Assembly (NCBI GenBank): GCA_949752735.1 | Contig: OX457043.1 | Span: 4,688,367 to 4,752,366 of the forward strand | DNA length: 64,000 bases | Direction of reading: 5' to 3' | Source: Lumbricus terrestris | Taxonomy: Eukaryota > Annelida > Clitellata > Crassiclitellata > Lumbricidae | Part shown: positions 1 to 12,035 of the stretch, one piece after another | Layout of the letters: each line of letters starts with the position of its first letter | Numbering within the stretch: the first letter of the stretch is position 1 | Notes under the pieces: model-generated | Told to the model about the DNA's origin: nothing | Seen by the model: only the letters and a program-made list of their open reading frames with translations | The model's database searches: none | Translations under genes and position numbers: made by a program

Positions 1-247
1 TCCTTAACCATCTTTCATTGTTATTAGTTATTGAAAACTCACATCTGAAACAATACATGGGCGATGTGTGCTAAAATCTATAGTCGCTTACATAAATAAA
101 ATGTAGCCCATATTTATGTAAGTGTATTCATGTATACATGCTTACCATTTACGTAACATATACCGAAGTCACGTGCATTTATACGTAACCACACCTACTT
201 GCAAGCACACTTTCGTATGCAAATGATGGAAAAAAATTCTTTCAAAC

Positions 248-391
248 CTGTTGCTGTAGTCGTTGAAGTTGGCGGAATTGGAGTTGTTGTTGTTGAAGTT
301 GTCGGAATTGGAGTTGTTGTTGTTGTTGTTGTTGTTGTTGAAGTTGGCGGAGTTGGTGTGGTTGTCGTTGTTGAAGTTCGGGTCGTTGTTG
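248..391 (-). CDS. Exon 15 (M3): Thr/Pro-rich mucin-like exon
   Basis: 144-nt exon, phase 1 to 1, acceptor GATTTCAG and donor GTTTGA. It encodes 48 residues dominated by Thr with Pro and Ser. It is a shorter counterpart of the exon at 4361-4876, with the same boundaries and the same flanking intron sequence. Further exons must lie to the left of the window. Confidence 0.72.
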
Positions 392-1073
392 CTGAAATCA
401 TCATCAAGGTGCCTTTGCAATCACCGTCGTCATCATCACCGTCGCCATATTTCTAATAGTCTTTACCAAATTCATAATCCTTATCAAGCTGAAAGCCGCT
501 GTCAACGCCATTACCATCACTTGCATTGTCGTTGTCTGTCCGAGTGCCACCGATTGGGCCTGGATATTTTTGAATAAGCGACCACAGTGGGCGATGCCTC
601 AGAGTCTCATACGATCGTCGAGAACTGAGGAGGGAACTGCTAGGGATGCATGGCGTGTGCTACAGGCATGTCTTGTTCATAAATGAAGTATCTCGTGTGG
701 GAGAAGGTGAGAAAGACACCACTCGACTTCTGTGGTCTATTCAACTTCATGGGTCACGCCTCTTTCATATGGAAGAACCAACATCTGATATTTGTGTGTC
801 GAAACGCTTACTGATTTTCTCCCATAGAGGTAAGGATCTACACATAAATATTTTGTCCAAGAACGCACTGCACAAAGCAACGGTTTGAGTCAGTCTTCCA
901 ATGAGTGACATTCAAGTGAATTTAATTGGTTCCATATTTGCATAACATTACTGTTGCAATCCACCTATTCAAAACGCCTTAACAGAGATTTTGAAATTAA
1001 GCCAGGTTACAAAATCGTATCATTATTCACCACACAATTTGTGCAATAAACTCATCAATCAATAAAACTTTAC

Positions 1074-1125
1074 TTGAAACACATTGGCAGCAAGCGGGAG
1101 CAGCAACAATCACCAATTTTTCATC
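1074..1125 (-). CDS. Exon 14 (D3): last part of module 3
   Basis: 52-nt exon, phase 0 to 1, acceptor TTTGCAG and donor GTAAAG. It encodes DEKLVIVAAPACCQCVS. Confidence 0.85.
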
Positions 1126-1499
1126 CTGCAAACAAAGCACGAAAACGACGTCAACGTTCATGTCATGATCATGAATGATATTGCAATTTGAAGTAATTGC
1201 TCCATCAACTTTCTAGGAATGTCAAATAGGTTGGCTTACCATTTAAATATCTAGCAATGTGGATTGTCTTTCAATTACTTGAAAACATACAAATATCAAG
1301 ACATTCATCCGATTCCTCAAATGGCTCGCCTTTATTAAAGCACGGCTTACATTAGGAACCTTTTAGGGCGAGGATAAAATGAGCGAACATTCCCAAAGTA
1401 AAGGCCAACATCTGCAAAAGCAGATTTACCACGAATACCCATTCCTTCCACGTATGAACTGAGAAATTACTCGTGCACATTACGTATGAATGTGCACAG

Positions 1500-1700
1500 G
1501 TTATAACGCCCCTTCAAGATTACTACGGTACTCAGAAGCGCTCCGGAATACACCGCGGACACTGAATAGTAGTTTCACGCCTAAGCGCTGAGCAATAGAC
1601 TTGCCCACAGTCCCTACACGGCGACTTGAGCCGGTTTCGAACCTGCTACCCTCCGGCTGCAAGGCAACAAACATACCCACTACACCACCTTGACCCACAG
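1500..1700 (-). mobile_element. tRNA-derived SINE, intron C3-D3
   Basis: Minus-strand copy with a tRNA-like head (box B core GGTTCGAAAC, box A region GTGTAGTGGG), a middle shared with the other copies, and the tail CTTGAAGGGGCGTTATAA. It lies at the same place in the intron as the SINE at 8128, so it predates the duplication of modules 2 and 3. Confidence 0.75.
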
Positions 1701-2006
1701 AAGGTGATTGAGTTTCGGGTAGACTTATTATACGGTGGCACATCGAACGAATGATTATTGTTTTCAAATACTACTGCTAATCACAATGTAATTCTTGACC
1801 GAGCTGCAAAATTTGAATCAGAAAACCTTAAAAGTAGAAAAATTTGAATGCGAAATGTAATTTTCATCAACAACGCGTTTATATTTCGACAACCGTTTCG
1901 ACACTATATGCGAATTCCGTTGCACTAAATACACATCGATCTAAGATAGGCTATCTATGTCGACAAAAATATCCGAAAGATACTGTATCATGTGTAATTT
2001 AATAAC

Positions 2007-2114
2007 CTGTGTGCAATTGCAAGATTCAGTTTTGAAGGTGGGTTTACGTTCATATGTTGGGGTACATGTTATGACCACACACGGATCATCACTAGGTAAT
2101 GGTGTCTTCACTTC
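2007..2114 (-). CDS. Exon 13 (C3): third part of module 3
   Basis: 108-nt exon, phase 0 to 0, acceptor ATTGCAG and donor GTTATT. It encodes EVKTPLPSDDPCVVITCT and ends SCNCTQ. Confidence 0.87.
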
Positions 2115-2667
2115 CTGCAATAACAGACAAGCATAATTATTCCATGTTCAAAACATTGCCTGTAGCAATTTATTTAAAAATGATAGTGAGAAACAAAAAT
2201 ATTATGTAATGTTTACTCAATCCACTTGTTCATTTCATCATATATTTAATAATTTCTGTAACACCTTTTCAATGGGACGGAATACTCAGACGAGCTATCG
2301 ACACACACAGCAAATATCTGCTAAGGTCAATTGATAAAAAAAAACTTCGTCACCATGAGCCCGCATGCAGGCGTCGCTTCTGTTCAGACAACAGGACCCA
2401 CCTCGAAAATGCTCGATTCTGCAATGTTCACAGCTCGTGCAAATATAATTCGTAGCACCCTCTTATAATTGTAAGTACGCACTGCAATCAATTCACGAAG
2501 GAAAACCAACATGATACATATAATACCTATAATAAACGATAACATGGCTTGGCCTCATTTTGGCCTACTATTTGACCAACGGTCGCCACAATTTCGATGT
2601 CGGTAATCAAAGCAGGCGGAACGTTTTACAAAATCCATTTAGTCATATTGTGAATCGCTCTACTCAC

Positions 2668-2701
2668 CCCGCAGTTTAACGAGCCACTCGATGTACACAG
2701 A
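2668..2701 (-). CDS. Exon 12 (B3): CxC core of module 3
   Basis: 34-nt micro-exon, phase 2 to 0, acceptor ATTTGCAG and donor GTGAG. With A3 it reads CLCTSSGSLNCG. Confidence 0.83.
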
Positions 2702-3344
2702 CTGCAAATGAATTTGAAAATCCATAAAGTGACAGCAAAATAGTTACGCAACAGCCATTCTCTGCAAGGGTTAGATGATGTAGAAAAAATCTACTTCAGT
2801 TTAGGCAATTGATTTCTATGGCGCACAACAAATCAGTCTATTTTCGCATCCTATGTAAACGCAATAAAAATCTTTATTCTTTATAAAAGCCAAATCGACG
2901 TCCAAATAGTTCTGTAAAATAGAAATACGCTACAGCGAATCGACTAACTGTTTGAAGGCAATCTTATTAGGCGTACTAAAAAGACAAGAAAATATAACTT
3001 GTACAATTCGAATAAAAGGCAATGCATTTCGCTCAATTTTCTATGAAGTTTCCACATTCATTAATCTAGTACAAATTCTAAGCCAATTTGCAGGATGGTC
3101 CAGCAGAAAATGATCTGTTAATTAAATGCCGAACTTTGTGAGCTTTTGAATATAATATCGAGCAAAATCTCAAGATCAATGAAAATTTAATGGAAGTGAC
3201 GCTGTTTTACCGAGTAAGCTTATCCCTAATGTTCATAAGCCTATTAGCGGTTGGCCTACTCAATGCGGCCTTTGCAAAAGTTTCTCAAACGATGGTTTTG
3301 CACACATACATCGTGCCAGAAACATTAATGTGTAAATATCTTAC

Positions 3345-3477
3345 CATTCCTTGCACTCGCTGACGTGAAGTATCTCTCCAGTACTTAGCTGATAACCTGC
3401 TTGTACATCTGGGTTGGTTTCTGTCCATGCCGTCTCAAAGAGCAATAAATCATCATCGGAAACTGTACATTTCCTGA
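3345..3477 (-). CDS. Exon 11 (A3): first part of module 3
   Basis: 133-nt exon, phase 1 to 2, acceptor GTTTCAG and donor GTAAG. It encodes KCTVSDDDLLLFETAWTE and ends HVSECKE plus a split Cys codon. Confidence 0.85.
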
Positions 3478-3701
3478 CTGAAACAGAAGACATCACATCC
3501 AGTATTACGATGTCCATTAAATGAACGATCATGAACATGATGTTGTTTCTGATGACAATTAGGATGATGAAGACAACGACGTCAGTGTCAATGGTTGCCT
3601 ACGTTCGAGACCCGGTGATTCAGCTAGTTATGTGGACTTGGTTGTGTGCTATTGTTGTCGTGTGTTTGGAAAATGCTTCAAACACCTTTCATGATTTTGA
3701 C

Positions 3702-3840
3702 TAGTTTTGCTCGTTTTGCTGTCACTTTATGGATTTTCAAATTCATTTGCAGCCTGTGTACATCGAGTGGCTCGTTAGACTGCAGTGTGAGTACAGCGAT
3801 TCACAATATGACTAAATGGATTGTGTAAAACTGTGTAAGT
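3702..3840 (+). pseudogene. Inverted orphan copy of a B exon and its intron flanks
   Basis: On the plus strand this stretch repeats about 140 bp of the region around exon B3 (2620-2760, minus strand). It keeps the acceptor TTTGCAG, a coding segment reading CTSSGSLDCS, and a GTGAGT donor. It sits in the intron between M2 and A3 in the opposite orientation to the gene, so it cannot be used by the normal transcript. It is an inverted partial duplication. Confidence 0.7.
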
Positions 3841-4360
3841 ATTCCTACAGGATACACATAGGTAAGCCTAAAGCAAACCAATTGTGAAGGTAAATTATGA
3901 GGTAGGTTTCATATTCTTTATTTATAAAAATATCTGCCAAACTGCATTCTGGAGGACACCATTGAAGGCGAATAAAAGAAACATTTAGGGTCAAAAGGGA
4001 ATAAATTTACAAGTTCGATCAGTTCGGCTGGGGAGGTGAAAAGAGGGACGGGAAATAAACGAGGTAAAAACTGGATGAGAAGAGGGAGGGTTGAAGTAGG
4101 GATGGAGATGGGGCTGACTTTGATAGAACCCATGCCTTGCTTACAGCATACTTCTGAGCTATCTATCATTATAATTAGTTATATTGCAAATTCACACAAA
4201 AGACAATTCATAGAATGATATATTTATGTAAATTCATCCATGGATTCCAATTACAATAGCCTATATACATACACTGATGCCGCAAGCAATTGTACATAGC
4301 CATACTTTGTTGCTCATAGGCTGTCGTATATGAATGCATGAAATTTTTATTCATTCAAAC

Positions 4361-4876
4361 CTGTTGCTGTTGTCGTTGAAGTTGTCGGAATTGTTGTTGT
4401 TGAAGGCGGCGGCGTTGGTGTTGTTTTTGTTGTTGAAGGTGGCGGAGTCGTTGTTGTTGTTGTTGTTGTTGTTGTTGTTGAAGGCGACGGAGTTGATGTT
4501 GTTTTTGTTGTTGAAGGTGGCGGAGTTGTTGTTGTTGTTGTTGTTGTTGAAGGCGACGGAGTTGTTGTTTTTGTTGTTGAAGGTGGCAGAGTTGTTGTTG
4601 TTGTTGTTGTTGAAGGCGACGGAGTTGGTGTTTTTGTTGTTGAAGGCGGCGGAGTTGTTGTTGTTGTTGTTGTTGTTGAAGGCGACGGAGTTGGTGTTGT
4701 TTTTGTTGTTGAAGGTGGCAGAGTTGTTGTTGTTGTTGAAGGCGACGGAGTTGGTGTTTTTGTTGTTGTTGGTGGCGGAGTTGTTGTTTTTGTTGTTGAT
4801 GATGGCGGAGTTGTTGTTGTTGTTGTCGTTGTTGTTGTTGTTGAGGTTCTCGTTGTTGGTGTTGGCGTCGTTGTCG
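4361..4876 (-). CDS. Exon 10 (M2): Thr/Pro/Ser-rich mucin-like exon
   Basis: 516-nt exon, phase 1 to 1, acceptor AATTTCAG and donor GTTTGA. It encodes about 172 residues that are almost entirely Thr, Pro and Ser with scattered Lys. These are long (T)n runs alternating with blocks such as PPPSTTK and PSPSTTT. The DNA is a GTT/GGC-type microsatellite on the plus strand, so length polymorphism is expected. By analogy with mucins it should be densely O-glycosylated. It lies between modules 2 and 3 and could be skipped without changing frame. Confidence 0.75.
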
Positions 4877-5320
4877 CTGAAATTATCATCAATGGTACCT
4901 TTATAATCATCGTCGTCATCGTTTCCGTCGCCGTTTTTCTAATCATCTTTACCGACTTCATAATCATCATCAAGGTGAACACCGCCGCCAACCCCATTAC
5001 CATAGCTTGCATTGTCGTTGTCTGCTCCTAGTGCCACAGATTTTGTCTCGATATTTGTGAATAAACGACCACACTTGGTGATGCCTCAGAGTCTCATACG
5101 ATCGTCGAGTGCTGATGAAGGACCTCCAAGGAAAGCATTGCGCATGGTACATGCATATGTTTTGCTTAGATACGGAATTTCTCGTGTGGGAGACGGTGAG
5201 CAAGATACTACACGACAACTGTGGTCGTTTCAATTATTCAGCAGCATTGAACTCTTCCAAAAGAACTAAGCTACATTAAAACATAATTCACGGCCACCTA
5301 GGCTCCTTGTGGGTCGAAAC

Positions 5321-6169
5321 TAGGGCTGCCAACTTTTGATTTTGCCATTCCGGGACGCCTTCAGCCACTCGATGTGCCATTACCAATTTACACAATCTAG
5401 ACCTACAGAAGCGCATAATGTAACAAAAGTCGTATCAGCCTAGTATAGAATACATCTACAATCTAGTATAAAAAAAGTCCTTAATAATTTCAGACAAATC
5501 ATCAAAAGACATAATTTTATAGCCTGAATTTAAGACAAGAATCAACCTCAAGAAGAAGCATTTCCAGTCTTATCAAAGTAAGACATATGCATGAGCCCAA
5601 ATTGAGGAAAGTTCTTCGACCGGAGAGCAGAATTTATATTAAACTTAGGGCCTATACTAATATATTATAGGGCCTATTTTTATGTGCAGTTCCAGAACAC
5701 TGGGCACAAAGTCGCAGAAATCAGCACATGTCTTACTAACAGACTAACAGTTGTGCTTTTATAAGCCGGTGAACTCTTGGTGCTTGGGTAATTGCGATTA
5801 CTAGACAACAGATCGTTCATAATGCTGAACGCTCTCTCGCAAAAAGCATTAAAACTGGACACTATAATATGCCAAACCGAAAACCGAGTATCAGTGATTT
5901 GTAAAGTTTTGAAGACCTTAACTCCCGATGTTCAGCCAACAATTAATGTAATGTATAAGCTTAGGTCTGATAGAGAGCAGAACATAAAAATCATCGCACA
6001 CATGGCTGAGTTTAGTAGGCTAAGCAAAAATTAATAGGAACAATAATTGTGCTAAGTGGATCTTGATCTGGATCAAATTCCGGGACAATTTGAGATCAAT
6101 CCGGGACACGGGACGCACAGGGTCGATTCCGGGACTGTCCCGGCGAATCCGGGACGGTTGGCAGCCCTA
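5321..6169. mobile_element. hAT element, 849 bp, non-autonomous
   Basis: The ends are TAGGGCTGCCAAC and GTTGGCAGCCCTA, flanked by a perfect 8-bp duplication GTCGAAAC (5313-5320 and 6170-6177). A minus-strand fragment near 5680-5862 reads NAFCERAFSIMNDLLSSNRN, which resembles the C-terminal dimerisation region of hAT transposases. The paralogous intron near 790-800 carries a single uninterrupted GTCGAAAC and serves as an empty site. Confidence 0.85.
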
Positions 6170-6323
6170 GTCGAAACGCTGACTCATGTCATCCTTTGAC
6201 ACAAGGTTCGACAAATAATACGTTATCTTCGAACGGAGTGCACAAAGTAACGGTTTGAGTCAGTCTTACACTGAGCGACATGTATGTGAATTTAATTGGT
6301 TGCATACTTGCATAAGATAAATG

Positions 6324-7540
6324 CAGGCCCGGCCTTAGGGCAAGGCGAGCGAGGCAGCCGCCTTGGGCACTGTGCTTCCAGGGGCCCAGCGTTGCTGGCT
6401 ATAATTTTTTCTTTGTCGACATTGACAATGGTTTCGTAGTATAACAACTTAGCTTATTATGCTTGCAGTCAATTTGTCACGTGAATGTGACAAGGTGATA
6501 TTCAAAGAGCGAAACTTCTTCACAGCTAACCTACTTTTTTAGCGTTGGCCTGCATGTAGAAATTTCTCAATAAAACACTAATTAACTCATTTTGCTTCAA
6601 ATTCGCAAATGGACGTCCGAATGCTTTTTTTGCAGCAGAAGGCAAAACAAAATGATAGTGGTGACATTTTTTAGCGAGAGCTTAGAAAATGCAAAGCAGG
6701 AAATTTATAACATGGATATTTTCAGAAAGGTGTCTAAAATAATGTAAATTTACTTTGTGAATAATTAGCATCATTAGTGCTCTGGCGCAAAGAAATTTGT
6801 CAAAAACCAAAACATAGGCCTCAGTTGTTAAAAAACTCTTAATTTTCGGGGCGGGGCCTCTCTTGCCCCTAAGTGCATGCGGGCGCTGATGATTTTGCAT
6901 TACATAGATAGGCCTAGACCTACATGAGGTAGCAGGGAAGGCCATCTAAGATGGAACGCTTCATAAGATGGGACACACCTATTGCTACCGCTATTCGCAG
7001 AAGAAGCCACTGTCAAGAGTTGCGAATAGCATACCACGAATGTTAATTAGACTCTACCTAGCAATTATTGTTAAATGTGTTAATACCTACGAAATGTGTT
7101 AATACTTACGGGCTGGCAGCAGGCTGCTGTCTTAATTTGATTGATAGGCTAATTGAAAATTTTCATGTTTGCTGATACTACTTCACATTATTAAATTTTC
7201 CCAATCCGACATTATGGAAATTATTGCTTTATCTTGTAGATATAGTTGCTTAAGTTGGGACTTATTAGTAATTGTTTTAATGACAATAATATCGCTTTTG
7301 GGAGAATTGCTATTCTTTTACATGCATCATTTGAAAGTCAAATATGTATAGACCACATCAGCTTGGTTTATTTTAAAACAATGCTCTTAGCTCAACAGAA
7401 ATTTGGGAAACAACGATAAATGTCCCATCTTAGGTGACTCTCCCCCACCAGTGCCGTATTGACAGGAAATTAACCGCGTAATTTTATGCTTGAGGACCCG
7501 ATTGCTGCCTTGGGCCCCGCAAACCCTAGGGCCGGGCCTG
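6324..7540. mobile_element. Second hAT-like element, 1,217 bp
   Basis: The ends are CAGGCCCGGCCTTAGGG and CCCTAGGGCCGGGCCTG. They are flanked by an 8-bp duplication with one mismatch (GATAAATG at 6316-6323, GATAAGTG at 7541-7548). It is absent from the paralogous intron of unit 3 near 945. No intact transposase frame was recognised. Confidence 0.75.
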
Positions 7541-7677
7541 GATAAGTGAATGTTGCAATCCACCTATTCAAAACGCTTTGACAGAGATTTAGAAGTTAAG
7601 CCAAGTTACAAAATCGTATCATGAATAATTCACCACATAATCTGTGCAATAATCTCATAAATCAATAAAACATTTAC

Positions 7678-7729
7678 TTGAAACACATTGGCAGCAAACT
7701 GGAGCAGGGACAACCACCAATTTTTCATC
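7678..7729 (-). CDS. Exon 9 (D2): last part of module 2
   Basis: 52-nt exon, phase 0 to 1, acceptor TTTGCAG and donor GTAAAT. It encodes DEKLVVVPAPVCCQCVS. Confidence 0.85.
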
Positions 7730-8127
7730 CTGCAAATAATATTAGCAAAGATCGTCAGCATTCATTTCAAGATCATGGACAATATTGCAATCTGCAGAAA
7801 TTCATTTAATAACTTTCAAGGAATATAAAATAGGTTGGAATTTTTCAGTAGGCATTCCAAGTAAATATCTAACAATGTGAAGGCCTATTGTGTTTCAATT
7901 ACTTGAAAACATGCAAATGTCAAGACAATCACCCGATTCCTCAAATGGCATGTCTTTATTAAAGGCAGGGACTTACGTTAGGAACTGATTAGAACGAGAA
8001 TAACCTGAATGAAGATTCGCAAAAGTAAAGACCAACTTCTGCAAAAGCAGCTTTACCACGAATATCCATCCCTTCTTCTGTGAACTGAGAAATAACTCGT
8101 GCACATTATGTATGAATGGGCACTTGC

Positions 8128-8300
8128 TATAACGCCTCATCAAGATTACTACTCAGAAGCGCTCCGGAATACACCGCGGACAGCGAATCCGAGTTTCACA
8201 CCGAAGAACTTAGCAATTGAGAGTGAGGGACTTGCCTTGAGGTGGATTCAAACCCTCCGGTTGCAAGGCAACGAACATACCCAGTACACCACAGTGGCCG
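8128..8300 (-). mobile_element. tRNA-derived SINE, intron C2-D2
   Basis: Same family and same intronic position as the copy at 1500-1700. Its head is more decayed. The tail ends with the GCGTTATAGC-like end of the family. Confidence 0.7.
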
Positions 8301-8459
8301 ACAGAATGCAAAATTAGAATCCGAAATCTCAACAGTAGAAAATTTTAACACGAAATGTAATTTTCATCAGCAACATGTTCATATTTCGACAACCGTTTCG
8401 TCACTATGTGCGAATTCTGTTGCTAAATACACATTTATTGAGCAATGTGTAATGATAAC

Positions 8460-8567
8460 CTTTGTGCAATTGCAAGATTCTGTTTTGAAGGTAGGATTAC
8501 GTTCATATGTTGGGGTACATTTTATGATCACACACGGATCATCACTAGGTAATGGTGTCTTCACTTC
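8460..8567 (-). CDS. Exon 8 (C2): third part of module 2
   Basis: 108-nt exon, phase 0 to 0, acceptor ATTGCAG and donor GTTATC. It encodes EVKTPLPSDDPCVIIKCT and ends SCNCTK. It is nearly identical to the exons at 2007 and 17374. Confidence 0.87.
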
Positions 8568-9797
8568 CTGCAATAACAGACAAGAATTCCATTTTAAAAA
8601 TATTGTAGCAATTTATTTAAAAGTGAAAATGAGAAATAAAATATTATGTGATTTTTATTCAATTCACCTGTTCATTCAATCATCTTTTTAACAATTTCTA
8701 TTACTCCTCGTAAATGGGACGTAGCCTACTACTCAGACGCGCTCCCGTCTTCTAGCACATGAAGTAAATCTGTAGTACTCTCTTCTGTGCAGAGCGGAAG
8801 GGGTGACCTTAGTTACTCGTGGAGCAACATAGATTTCTCAGGCAGTCCGTGTTGACACCCAGACTACATTAGTGAACCAGAACCTATCCGTATTTCAGTT
8901 GCAATAACCGATGCGAAAACCTCCACGTCAACCCAAAAAGACCAGGAATGTGGCTATGGTGAGGCGACCGCTGGAATCCTTGGCTTCCATATTATCGGTA
9001 CGCCTTCCATCCTCGTGGCAAACGCGGAGCGATGGTGTGGTCAATCACATTGAAAGGTACCTGCATGGGACGTCAGACGAGCTGGACTCCCCCCATTCGA
9101 TTCCCCCGAAAGCGAACAGCATGGCTGAGCCCGTAGGGTTGTCCAGAAAAACAAAAAGTTTCAGAAAACACCCATACTCAAGTTTTTCCCATGCTTTTAT
9201 TCATGTGTGGCCTACAGATATTTTTTGCAAAATTTTAAAATGTCATCCTAGGGTCCCTCATGGCCCCTGAACTTAGGGACCGATTTTGGTATAAATCGCA
9301 CTGTATTTTCAATACGAACAACTGATAGCGAAGCAGATAGGACTCACAGTTGCACTATTAGACACCAAACTGATATAATTGTCATTACTCTTGACTAATC
9401 AGCAATAAAGCAAGTTGAAATGTACTATCTGAGCAATATAAGGGGCCCTCCATAAATGATGTCACGCAATTTAAGACAATTTTTTGCCCCGAACCCCCTC
9501 GTTACACGTCGTCACAAAATTCATACGATATCCAGTAAGAAACTGTCACAAATAGTTACAGATGTGTGACCCGACCCCTCCCAGGGGTGCATGACGTCAT
9601 TTATGGACGGTCCTCAATGAAGTACGAATACGCACCCGCCGCAGGCGTCGCATCATATGGTTCACATCCCTATTTGTCACATAATGTTAGTAATGCGACT
9701 ATTGTGAATGCCTTGACACAAAGCCTATATGCTTAAGGATGTTGACTCTCCAATAGCACCCAGATTTACTAGTAGTGTCTTGCTTAATGTCTTCTTG

Positions 9798-9929
9798 TCA
9801 AAAGTTTGGAATTGCTTCATGTGCTCTTTGACATCCTGCAAAGGCCATGGAGGATCTTTGTTCAGGATCGGTCGTAATAATGGTTGCGAAGCATGATCTA
9901 AGCTTCAGTCCACGCTCAGCTGTGTCGTT
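9798..9929 (-). pseudogene. Coding remnant in left arm of the foldback element
   Basis: The minus strand reads DTAERGLKLRSCFATIITTD followed by PEQRSS. The inverted arm at about 10470-10610 (plus strand) encodes a close variant, AVKVVKDTAERELKLIDFAT, ending at a stop after AIPNF. The two copies show that the arm duplication included coding sequence. I do not recognise the source protein firmly. Confidence 0.5.
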
Positions 9930-10464
9930 TGCTGATGCTCCAGCAAGATGATCTCTCGCTTTGTCCATGCCATGATTGATTTTTGTGTAGTTGATAATGG
10001 CAGTTGCCAATACTGAAATTGATTTACTTGGCAACCACCGATGGTACCCAGTCCCAGAGCAAGAATCCCCAGGGTGGTTGGGATTTCAACCTTCCAGTCT
10101 TTCCTACAGACCCATAGTAAGGTATGTTTTTCACACACCAATTCCTAGTGGATCATAGGCCAACCCACCCCGTTATTTGTCCACAATTCTCACACTGGTG
10201 GTACCTCACGGAAGAAATTGTTCCATTTGTATTTGTGAGCAAGAATCCCGTGATAGCAAGAATTAGCGACTCGCTTGTTAGCAACACCACTGCATGCCAT
10301 CTACAAGCCTTCAAACAAGTTGCTCACGATACAACCTTAACGAAACCTAACTGACCCAGAATCACACACTCTGTTGTGACTGCTGGATATCAGCAATGAC
10401 TGGCTAGTTAAGCCAGCCAATCAATGGTCATGTGACCATACATACATCTCAGCTGAGAAATTGT

Positions 10465-10612
10465 TTTGTGCTGTCAAGGTTGTAAAGGACACAGCTGAGC
10501 GTGAACTGAAGCTTATAGACTTCGCAACCATTATTACGACCGATCCTGAACAAAAATCATCCATGGCCTTTGCAGGATGTCGGAAAGCATATGAAGCAAT
10601 TCCAAACTTTTG
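10465..10612 (+). pseudogene. Coding remnant in right arm of the foldback element
   Basis: Plus-strand counterpart of the remnant at 9798-9929. It carries the same DTAER motif and ends at a TGA at 10610-10612. It is about 50 codons long and flanked by non-coding sequence. Confidence 0.5.
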
Positions 10613-12001
10613 ACAAGAAAACATTAAGCAAGGCACTACGAATAGTGTCCCGTAATCATAGTCTGGGTGCTATTGCACAGTCGACATCTTTAAGCATATA
10701 GGCGCTTTATGTCAAGGCATTTACAACAGTCGCATTACTAGCATTATGTGAAAAAAGGGATATGAACCATATGATGCGACGCCTGCGGCGGGTGCATATT
10801 GGTACTTCATTGAGGACCGTCCATAAATGACGTCACGCACCTCGGGAGGGGCCGGGTCACACATCTGTGACTATATGTGACAGTTTCTTACTAGATATCG
10901 TAGGAATTTTGTGACGACGTGCAACGAGGGGTTCGAGATCAAAAATCGTCACAAATTGCATGACGTCATTTATGGACGGCCCCTTATATTGCTCAGGTGG
11001 TACATTTCAATTTGTTTTATTGCTGATTAGTCAAGAGTAATGAAAATTATATCAGTTTGGTGTCTAATAGTGCAACTGTGAGTCTTTTCTGCTTCGCTAT
11101 CAGTTGTTCGTATTGAAAATGCAGTGCGATTTCTACCAAAATTGGTCCCTAAGTTCAGGGGCCATGAGGGACCCTAGGATGACATTTTAAAATTTTGTAA
11201 AAAATATCTGTAGGCCACATATGAATAAAAGCATGGGAAAAACTTGAGTATGGGTGTTTTCTGAAACATTTTGCTTTTCTGGACAACCCTACTGAGCCCG
11301 TCTAAATGCTGCTCGATGATGACCACAACGCAGCTGCAGTTATGGACAATGATCATGTCCTCCGTGAGTTCTTCCCTGATAGGCTAACTGGCAAATATAT
11401 AGTCTGCGCCCCACCGAGACCTCATCCATTTGAACTTACCAGTAAGAACAATATGAACTTCATAACTCGAATGCAACTGCAGCTAAGATTTTCCCAGAAT
11501 TTTTGCCATGAATAATTAAGAATGAAATTGTTGGATTTTCCTTTGATGATAAATATCTTTGGATATCACTTAATGGTTTCTCAGTATGCATTCAGGTAGC
11601 CTATTTGCACAATATGCTTACAAAGTACTGGAACGGGTGTGAATCGCTATCAATAGAATGTCATGTTTACGTATGCAATGCTATGCATCAAAACATAAAT
11701 ACAGCCCACATAATTATATGTAGATTCAAAAATACAGACATATACACAAATAGATTTATACGTATATTCATATTGCCTACCTATACCCTAATATATTCGC
11801 GCTGTCATACATCCGTAGTGCCTATGTGCAATGGTACCGTTCATAGATGCTCCTGTAATGGCCGATTAATTGGCTAGTTGGCGCTCTTTGGCTTACTCGT
11901 TCACAAAAAATCACCCAATAATTAGGCAGATGCTGCTGCTAAAGTAAGTCAGAAACGTTTTACAAAATAAATTTAGTCTCTTTGCAAATCGCTGTACTCA
12001 C

Positions 12002-12035
12002 GCTGCAGTTTAACGAGCCATTCGATGCACACCGG
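12002..12035 (-). CDS. Exon 7 (B2): CxC core of module 2
   Basis: 34-nt micro-exon, phase 2 to 0, acceptor CTTGCAG and donor GTGAG. With A2 it reads CRCASNGSLNCS. Confidence 0.83.

Larger units (their letters stand above)
9134..11291. mobile_element. Mutator-like foldback element, 2,158 bp
   Basis: The ends are TAGGGTTGTCCAG and CTGGACAACCCTA, flanked by a perfect 9-bp duplication CTGAGCCCG (9125-9133 and 11292-11300). The two arms (about 9134-9929 and 10488-11291) are imperfect inverted copies of about 800 bp. Long inverted arms with a 9-bp duplication are typical of MULE/foldback elements. Each arm also contains a smaller inverted motif (TGACGTCATTTATGGACGG type), perhaps a nested MITE. 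The unique centre is about 560 bp and no transposase is recognisable. Confidence 0.7.

Noticed and set aside
4334..4906. Plus-strand Leu-rich frame across the mucin exon
   Set aside because: Reverse shadow of the Thr/Pro-rich exon, whose splice sites and phases support the minus strand.
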